From assembly GCA_002422985.1 (NCBI GenBank), contig DITZ01000048.1, positions 4,794 through 14,289 of the forward strand: 9,496 nucleotides of DNA, given 5' to 3'. Below the pieces are notes generated by a model that saw only the letters and a program-made list of their open reading frames with translations, did no database searches and was not told the origin of the DNA. The first letter of the stretch is position 1, and every line of letters starts with the position of its first letter. Origin of the DNA: Sphingomonadales bacterium UBA6171 (GTDB lineage Bacteria > Pseudomonadota > Alphaproteobacteria > Sphingomonadales > Sphingomonadaceae). The position numbers were made by a program, and so were the translations under genes. Below, piece after piece: positions 5,778 to 9,496 of this stretch.

Positions 5778-5794
5778 TGCAGGAAGCGTGCCAA
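5778..5794 (-). promoter_or_regulatory. Sigma-54 promoter of the psp gene string
   Basis: Read on the minus strand this is TTGGCACGCTTCCTGCA. The invariant -24 GG (5792-5791) and -12 GC (5780-5779) are exactly 10 bases apart, and the -24 block TGGCACG is a perfect match to the sigma-54 consensus. Transcription should begin near 5767 and read into the microprotein and pspA-pspB-pspC. PspF, the required type of activator, is encoded divergently next to it, as in E. coli. Confidence 0.9.
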
Positions 5795-5822
5795 CTTTGC
5801 GCTCACTAAAATAGCATGGAAT

Positions 5823-5853
5823 TGCAACAGGTTGACCTATTCTGCTTGTTGCA
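5823..5853. promoter_or_regulatory. Candidate PspF enhancer site (inverted repeat)
   Basis: TGCAACA (5823-5829) and TGTTGCA (5847-5853) form a perfect 7-bp inverted repeat with a 17-base spacer. They are centred about 71 bases upstream of the predicted psp transcription start, a normal place for a bEBP enhancer. A TTGACC that could be a -35 element for pspF (5832-5837) lies inside it, so PspF binding would also repress its own gene, as is known in E. coli. A second palindrome, CTGC-N5-GCAG (5842-5854), overlaps the right arm. Confidence 0.5.
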
Positions 5854-5912
5854 GAGTTTGAAAATAATCCCAACACTTGGCAAAATATGCGAAGTATCGC
5901 TATGCAGGCGGC

Positions 5913-7013
5913 ATGGTGGACAAGCCCACACATATGGTTGGCAGCGCTGGCCTGTTTCTGGACGCGGTGGAGCGGGCCAGCGCCGCGGCCGCGCTCAACC
6001 GGCCGGTGCTGGTGGTGGGCGAGCGCGGGACGGGCAAGGAGATGGTGGCCGAACGGCTGCACCGCCTGTCGCCGCGCTGGGAGGAACCGCTGATCGCGGT
6101 CAATTGCGCGGCGCTGCCCGAAACGCTGATCGATGCGGAACTGTTCGGTTATGAGGCCGGCGCCTTCACCGGTGCGGCCAGGGCGCGGGCCGGGCGATTC
6201 GAGGATGCCGATGGCGGCACGCTGTTTCTGGATGAAGTGGGGATGCTGACGGCCGCCGGGCAGGAGCGGCTGCTGCGCGTGGTTGAATATGGCGAGCTGA
6301 CCCGGCTTGGCTCGACGCGGCTGGTGCAGGTGGATGTGCGGGTGGTGGCGGCCACCAACGAGGATCTGCCGCGTCTGGCCGAGCAGGGCCGGTTCCGCGC
6401 CGATCTGCTGGACCGGCTGAGCTTCGAGGTGATTACCCTGCCGCCGCTGCGCGCCCGGCGGGAGGATATTCCCGCGCTCGCCGATTATTTCGGGCGACGC
6501 ATGGCATCCGAACTGGGCTGGCCGCGCTTCCCCGGATTTCAGGCGCAGGTGATGGAATTTCTGGAAGGCCATGGCTGGCCCGGCAATATCCGTGAGCTGA
6601 AGAATGTGGCGGAGCGCGCCGTCTATCGCTGGGCGGATCATGAGCGGCCAATCGGCACGGTGGACCTGGACCCGTTCGACAGCCCGTTCCGGCCGAAGGG
6701 TGCCTTTGCCGGCCCGGAATCCAGCCCGGAAACCGGCCCGGCAGCCGGCCCGGAATCCAGCCCGGTGCGGGCGATTGGCCGGGCGTTCGAGGAATCGGTA
6801 TCAAGCCTGCCGCGTGCGGCGCCGGGCAAGGGCCTGGGCTTTCGCGCGGCGATTGCGGCCTATGAACGGCAACTGTTGTCCGACGCGCTGGAGAAGGCGC
6901 GGCACAATCAGCGGCGCGCGGCGCAACTGCTGGCGCTGAGCTATGACCAGTTGCGCCATGCGATGAAAAAACATGGGCTGGGCGAAGAACGGGAAGACCC
7001 CGGCCGCCCTTGA
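5913..7013 (+). CDS. pspF: PspF, sigma-54-dependent activator of the phage shock genes
   Basis: This 366-residue bEBP lacks a receiver domain and starts directly with the AAA+ domain. Visible motifs: Walker A GERGTGKE (36-43), the sigma-54 contact loop GAFTGA (83-88), Walker B GGTLFLDE (101-108), VVAATNED (144-151) and WPGNIRELKN (222-231). A Fis-type helix-turn-helix follows at about 327-356 (NQRRAAQLLALSYDQLRHAMKKH). Starting at ATG 5913, the N-terminus aligns with E. coli PspF without gaps, and Trp56, known there to mediate inhibition by PspA, also falls at residue 56; the TTG at 5877 is therefore not preferred. The linker at about 256-300 is longer than in E. coli (325 residues in total) and contains a duplicated GPESSP. 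It diverges from the psp genes and converges on the urcA-type gene. Confidence 0.96.
   Translation: MVDKPTHMVGSAGLFLDAVERASAAAALNRPVLVVGERGTGKEMVAERLHRLSPRWEEPLIAVNCAALPETLIDAELFGYEAGAFTGAARARAGRFEDADGGTLFLDEVGMLTAAGQERLLRVVEYGELTRLGSTRLVQVDVRVVAATNEDLPRLAEQGRFRADLLDRLSFEVITLPPLRARREDIPALADYFGRRMASELGWPRFPGFQAQVMEFLEGHGWPGNIRELKNVAERAVYRWADHERPIGTVDLDPFDSPFRPKGAFAGPESSPETGPAAGPESSPVRAIGRAFEESVSSLPRAAPGKGLGFRAAIAAYERQLLSDALEKARHNQRRAAQLLALSYDQLRHAMKKHGLGEEREDPGRP
6708..6765 (+). repeat. In-frame direct repeat in the pspF linker
   Basis: The 22 bases at 6708-6729 recur exactly at 6744-6765, a 36-base (12-codon) period. They encode AGPESSP twice in the flexible linker between the AAA+ domain and the DNA-binding domain. 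The reading frame is kept, so copy-number change would only alter linker length. Confidence 0.9.
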
Positions 7014-7066
7014 CGGGCAGCCGGGGCCTGTTCTCTCCGGCCGGGTGAGGGGGGACCGGCCGGAGA
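6998..7066. terminator. Two GC-rich stem-loops between convergent genes
   Basis: The first is CCCCGGC-C-GCCC (6998-7009) pairing with GGGC-A-GCCGGGG (7015-7026), with one mismatch, and it spans the pspF stop codon. The second is a perfect 11-bp stem, TCTCCGGCCGG (7034-7044) with CCGGCCGGAGA (7056-7066), and an 11-base loop. Neither has a U-tract on either strand, so they are terminator-like rather than canonical intrinsic terminators. Their place between the ends of pspF and the urcA-type gene suggests a bidirectional barrier. Confidence 0.55.
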
Positions 7067-7080
7067 AAAGCGGGAAATTC

Positions 7081-7410
7081 TCAGTTGGATGCGAGCATGA
7101 CGCGGCTGGCCTTCAGCGCGGCAAGCTGCTGGCCGGCGTCGGCCACCGCCTTGTCGACGCAGCGCCGTGCAGCGGTGCGGGCGGCCAGACCCGGCTCGCC
7201 GTCATGCGCGGCGCACACGGTGCGGGCGGCAACGGTGATGCGATAGTTCAGCGCGCTGCGGCCCTGCACGCTGCCCAGTTCGGCGGCGCGAACCGGCACG
7301 GCGACCCTTTGCTGGGCCATGGCGGGACCGGCGGCAATGCCGAAGGTGAAGGCGGTGCCGGCAATGGCGACGGCGGCGGCGGCGAAACTGGCGCGGAAGA
7401 AGTTGGTCAT
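7081..7410 (-). CDS. UrcA-family secreted protein, sigma-54 controlled
   Basis: This 109-residue protein has a signal peptide (about residues 1-32, hydrophobic core at 8-29, cleavage after PAMA) and a small alpha-helical domain. The domain has two cysteines, in ARTVCAAHDG (Cys66) and AARRCVDKAV (Cys84), probably forming a disulfide in the periplasm. The pattern GRSALNYRI-x-x-AARTVC ... RRC-x-x-x-A is that of the UrcA family, common in sphingomonads and of unknown function. The start at 7410 has AGGAGA with a 6-base spacer and gives a proper signal peptide; the frame reaching 7461 runs into the promoter. A sigma-54 promoter lies just upstream (7445-7461), almost identical to that of the psp genes, so this is a probable PspF target. 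Confidence 0.85.
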   Translation of the reverse strand: MTNFFRASFAAAAVAIAGTAFTFGIAAGPAMAQQRVAVPVRAAELGSVQGRSALNYRITVAARTVCAAHDGEPGLAARTAARRCVDKAVADAGQQLAALKASRVMLASN

Positions 7411-7444
7411 CTGAAGTCTCCTGTTGGTTTGATGCCAGGAGCAA

Positions 7445-7461
7445 TGCAGGATGCGTGCCAA
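7445..7461 (-). promoter_or_regulatory. Sigma-54 promoter of the UrcA-family gene
   Basis: The minus strand reads TTGGCACGCATCCTGCA, with GG (7459-7458) and GC (7447-7446) 10 bases apart. It differs from the psp promoter at one of 17 positions, and on the plus strand the shared block is TGCAGGANGCGTGCCAACT. The start is predicted near 7434, giving a 5' leader of about 24 bases that contains the AGGAGA Shine-Dalgarno. Confidence 0.88.
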
Positions 7462-7591
7462 CTCTCAGAAAAATAATTTATTGTATAATTTCAATTTGAT
7501 AGCGACTGACTGCGCCAGCAGGAGATTTCTACCCGATGAATGTGTTCCTAATTGACCGTTCATTTTCCCGAAAGTTGGGAAAATTTTCGGG
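7462..7591. other. AT-rich spacer between corC and the UrcA-family gene
   Basis: About 130 bases, much richer in A+T than the surrounding genes. It contains CTGC-GCCA-GCAG (7510-7521), a candidate PspF site at -76 to -87 from the predicted start, and a partial IHF-like TATCAA on the minus strand near 7500. Past the corC stop are two mutually exclusive hairpins: ATTTTCCC 7562-7569 with GGGAAAAT 7577-7584, and CCCGAAA 7567-7573 with TTTCGGG 7585-7591. Either may end the corC transcript, though no clear U-tract follows on the minus strand. Confidence 0.5.
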
Positions 7592-8500
7592 CTAATCTTC
7601 GGATGAAAGGGCGGCGGGGGGGATCAGGCGCATTTTTTCGATGCGCCGGCCGTCGCAGTCGATGATTTCCAGCGTCCAGCCATTGGGGTGAGCGATGCTT
7701 TCGCCGGCGTCGGGCACATGGCCGGCCAGCAGCACGGCCAGCCCGCCCAGCGTATCCACCTCGTCGGCCTTCGCATCCTCGGCAAAGGCCGCGCCCAGCG
7801 TCTGTTCCAGCGCGTCCAGCTCCACGCGCGGGTCGGCCGCATAGCTGCCGTCCTCCAACGGGCGCAGCATGGCGACTTCCTCATCGTCATGCTCATCCTC
7901 GATATCGCCGACGATTTCCTCGACGATGTCCTCGATGGTCGCCAGACCGTCGGTGCCGCCATATTCATCGACGATGATCGCCATATGCGTGCGGCAGCGG
8001 CGCATTTCGGTGAGCAGATCAATCACCGGCATGGAGGGCGGCACGAACAGCACCTCGCGCATCAGGCTGAGCGCGGCGGGCCAGGGCCCGGCCGTGTCGC
8101 TGCCGATGCGGTCGGCCAGCACGGCATAGACATCTTTCACATGCAGCATCCCCACCACGGCGTCCAGGCTCTCGCGATAGAGCGGCAGGCGGCTGTGCCC
8201 GGCTTCGCGGAAGGCGGCGACCGCGGCGAGAAATTCAACCGATTCCGGCAGGGCGATAATGTCGGACCGGGGGACGGCGATGGCGCCTGCCCGCCGGTCT
8301 GACAGGTCCAGCATGTTGCGCAGCATGGTGCGCTCGGCGGTGTCCAGATCATCCGGGTCCGCCCCGGTGTCGGGGCCATGCTCCTCGATGGCCTCCTCGA
8401 TCGACTCGCGCAGCGACGAGGATTGGCGCAGGCGCAGCAGCTCGCGGAGGGTCGACCAGATGGACGGCGACTCCGCGCTTCCAGGGGAAGGATCACTCAT
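7592..8500 (-). CDS. corC: CorC / YbeX-type CBS-domain protein
   Basis: This 302-residue cytoplasmic protein is of the short CorC / HlyC class, without the membrane DUF21 domain. Residues about 74-200 form the paired CBS domains, with the signature IIVDEYGGTDGLATIEDIVEEIVGDIEDEHD (175-205). Residues about 215-295 are the C-terminal transporter-associated domain (GSYAADPRVELDALEQTLG ... DTLGGLAVLLAGHVPDAGE). Family members are linked to Mg2+/Co2+ efflux, and YbeX has been tied to ribosome and Mg2+ physiology; the exact role here is not shown. It follows ybeY by 21 bases, the usual phoH-ybeY-corC order. The lnt gene that often follows in other proteobacteria is absent here. Confidence 0.93.
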   Translation of the reverse strand: MSDPSPGSAESPSIWSTLRELLRLRQSSSLRESIEEAIEEHGPDTGADPDDLDTAERTMLRNMLDLSDRRAGAIAVPRSDIIALPESVEFLAAVAAFREAGHSRLPLYRESLDAVVGMLHVKDVYAVLADRIGSDTAGPWPAALSLMREVLFVPPSMPVIDLLTEMRRCRTHMAIIVDEYGGTDGLATIEDIVEEIVGDIEDEHDDEEVAMLRPLEDGSYAADPRVELDALEQTLGAAFAEDAKADEVDTLGGLAVLLAGHVPDAGESIAHPNGWTLEIIDCDGRRIEKMRLIPPAALSSED

Positions 8501-8521
8501 GGACGGGGCCTCTCATGGCCA

Positions 8522-9058
8522 TCATTGTTCATCCACCGCCCGCATGTCGGGCGGCAGATCGCGATAGGGGTTGCTGATCCCCAGGCCAGACAGGATGCGC
8601 GTTTCCAGCGCCTCCATGGCGTCAGCCGCGGGGTCGTCCATATGGTCGTGGCCAAGCAGGTGCAGCGTGCCATGCACCAGAAGATGGACGACATGGGCTT
8701 CGATGGAAATATCCTTCTGCGCCGCCTCGCGTTCGATGGTTGCAAAGGCCAGCGCCATGTCGCCCAGCAGCGTGTCGGTGCCCGGCTGGCCCAGCAGCGA
8801 CAGGCCGGCGGCGTCCAGCATGGGGAAGGAGAGGATGTTGGTCGGCCTGTCCCTGCCGCGCCAGTCGCGGTTCAGCGTCTGCACCTCGCCATCGTCCGTC
8901 AGCCGGACGGAGACTTCAACGAGGCCGGAATCCGGCGCCAGCAGGGCGGCATGGCCGGCGCCATCAATGGCGGCGGCCAGCGCGCGGGCCGCCAGCGCCT
9001 CCCAGTCGAAGCCCGCATCCCAGTCTCCGCCGACGATATCGCAATCCACATCCAGCAT
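8522..9058 (-). CDS. ybeY: Endoribonuclease YbeY
   Basis: YbeY is a zinc-dependent RNase needed for 16S rRNA 3'-end maturation and ribosome quality control. The 178-residue product carries the signature HGTLHLLGHDH, whose zinc ligands are His129, His133 and His139 (E. coli has HGMLHLLGYDH). It also carries the preceding LNRDWRGRDRPTNILSFP (62-79), where RPTNVLSFP is the common family form. The N-terminal region includes a run of alanine-rich helix (about 20-37). The start at 9058 lies 6 bases after the phoH stop, so translation is probably coupled; the Shine-Dalgarno is weak. Confidence 0.95.
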   Translation of the reverse strand: MLDVDCDIVGGDWDAGFDWEALAARALAAAIDGAGHAALLAPDSGLVEVSVRLTDDGEVQTLNRDWRGRDRPTNILSFPMLDAAGLSLLGQPGTDTLLGDMALAFATIEREAAQKDISIEAHVVHLLVHGTLHLLGHDHMDDPAADAMEALETRILSGLGISNPYRDLPPDMRAVDEQ

Positions 9059-9064
9059 GATGGC

Positions 9065-9496
9065 TCAGGCGTCTCCGCCTTCATAGGCGTGGACGATGCG
9101 GCCGACGATAGCGTGCCGCACCACATCTTTCGACGAGAAGCGCTGCACCGCCAGCCCCTCGATCCCTTCCAGCCGGCGCACGGCATCCGCCAGGCCGCTG
9201 TTGACGGGATCGGGCAGATCGACCTGATTGGGATCACCACACACCACCATGCGGCTGCCCTCGCCAAAGCGGGTGAGGAACATTTTCATCTGCATCGGCG
9301 TGGTGTTCTGCGCTTCGTCCAGAATCACGAAGGCGCTGGCGAGCGTGCGGCCGCGCATGAAGGCGATGGGGGCGATTTCAATCTCGCCGGACGCGATGCG
9401 CCGCTCCACCTGTTCCGACGGCAGCATGTCATACAGCGCGTCATAGAGCGGCCGGAGATAGGGATCGACCTTGTCCTTCATGTCGCCGGGCAGGAA
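9065..9496 (-). CDS. phoH: PhoH-family ATPase (YbeZ), C-terminal part
   Basis: The frame is open from the window edge (9496) to TGA 9067-9065 and gives the last 143 residues, beginning FLPGDMKDKVDPYLRPLYD. PhoH hallmarks are present: APIAFMRGRTLASAFVILDEAQNTTPMQMKMFLTR, containing the Walker B DEAQN, and VVCGDPNQVDLP. The Walker A motif lies upstream, outside the window. PhoH/YbeZ is a cytoplasmic P-loop NTPase, reported to act with YbeY in RNA metabolism. It heads the phoH-ybeY-corC gene order seen here. Confidence 0.95.
   Translation of the reverse strand, partial: FLPGDMKDKVDPYLRPLYDALYDMLPSEQVERRIASGEIEIAPIAFMRGRTLASAFVILDEAQNTTPMQMKMFLTRFGEGSRMVVCGDPNQVDLPDPVNSGLADAVRRLEGIEGLAVQRFSSKDVVRHAIVGRIVHAYEGGDA

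Noticed and set aside
5483..5827. N-terminal extension of pspA by 115 residues
   Set aside because: The frame is open, but it crosses the sigma-54 promoter and its residues look unlike PspA. The start at 5482 gives the standard length and N-terminus.
5877..5912. TTG start giving a longer PspF
   Set aside because: The ATG at 5913 aligns without gaps to E. coli PspF, including Trp56.
5709..6641. 310-codon minus-strand open frame antisense to pspF
   Set aside because: It runs through pspF and the promoter region with a low-complexity His/Pro/Arg product, a typical high-GC shadow.
7484..7489. TATAAT on the plus strand
   Set aside because: It has no -35 partner at a usable distance and no plus-strand gene follows it.

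Overview
The window is high-GC DNA with alphaproteobacterial gene content and was most likely taken from a sphingomonad. The indications are the C-terminus of a TonB-dependent receptor, an UrcA-family secreted protein, a phoH-ybeY-corC cluster, and a phage-shock (Psp) locus next to sufE. No mobile element, tRNA, rRNA or CRISPR array is visible, and genes fill nearly all of it.

Layout. Positions 1-1829 (+) hold the 3' end of a TonB-dependent receptor gene, overlapped by one base by a periplasmic glycerophosphodiester phosphodiesterase gene. Positions 1813-5745 (-) form one tightly packed gene string. Read in its own direction it is: a 47-residue membrane microprotein ORF, pspA, pspB, pspC, three small membrane-anchored coiled-coil genes, sufE, and two hotdog-fold thioesterase genes. 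The activator gene pspF (5913-7013, +) diverges from this string. Convergent with pspF is a secreted UrcA-family gene (7081-7410, -). The right end (7592-9496, -) is the conserved phoH-ybeY-corC cluster, with phoH cut by the window edge.

Regulation is the main interest. Two nearly identical sigma-54 promoters (GG-N10-GC, TTGGCACGC-T/A-TCCTGCA) lie on the minus strand. One is at 5778-5794, just upstream of the microprotein and psp genes. The other is at 7445-7461, just upstream of the urcA-type gene. The bEBP PspF is encoded between them. This predicts a local PspF regulon in which pspF is flanked by two of its targets, one being an uncharacterised UrcA-family protein. Each promoter has a CTGC-N4/5-GCAG motif at almost the same upstream distance, which is a candidate enhancer site.

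The second point of interest is the expansion of the Psp membrane module. After pspC come three short proteins, each with one N-terminal membrane segment and a C-terminal coiled coil. They share a tail (LERI-x-TD ... L-x-x-EI-D/E-x-L) that is also recognisable at the end of PspC. Two of the genes share an exact 36-bp stretch. Three 29-bp tandem repeats, each a perfect 6-bp-stem hairpin, separate pspC from the extra genes and may set their expression. How these extra proteins act with PspA, PspB and PspC is inference; nothing in the sequence proves an interaction.
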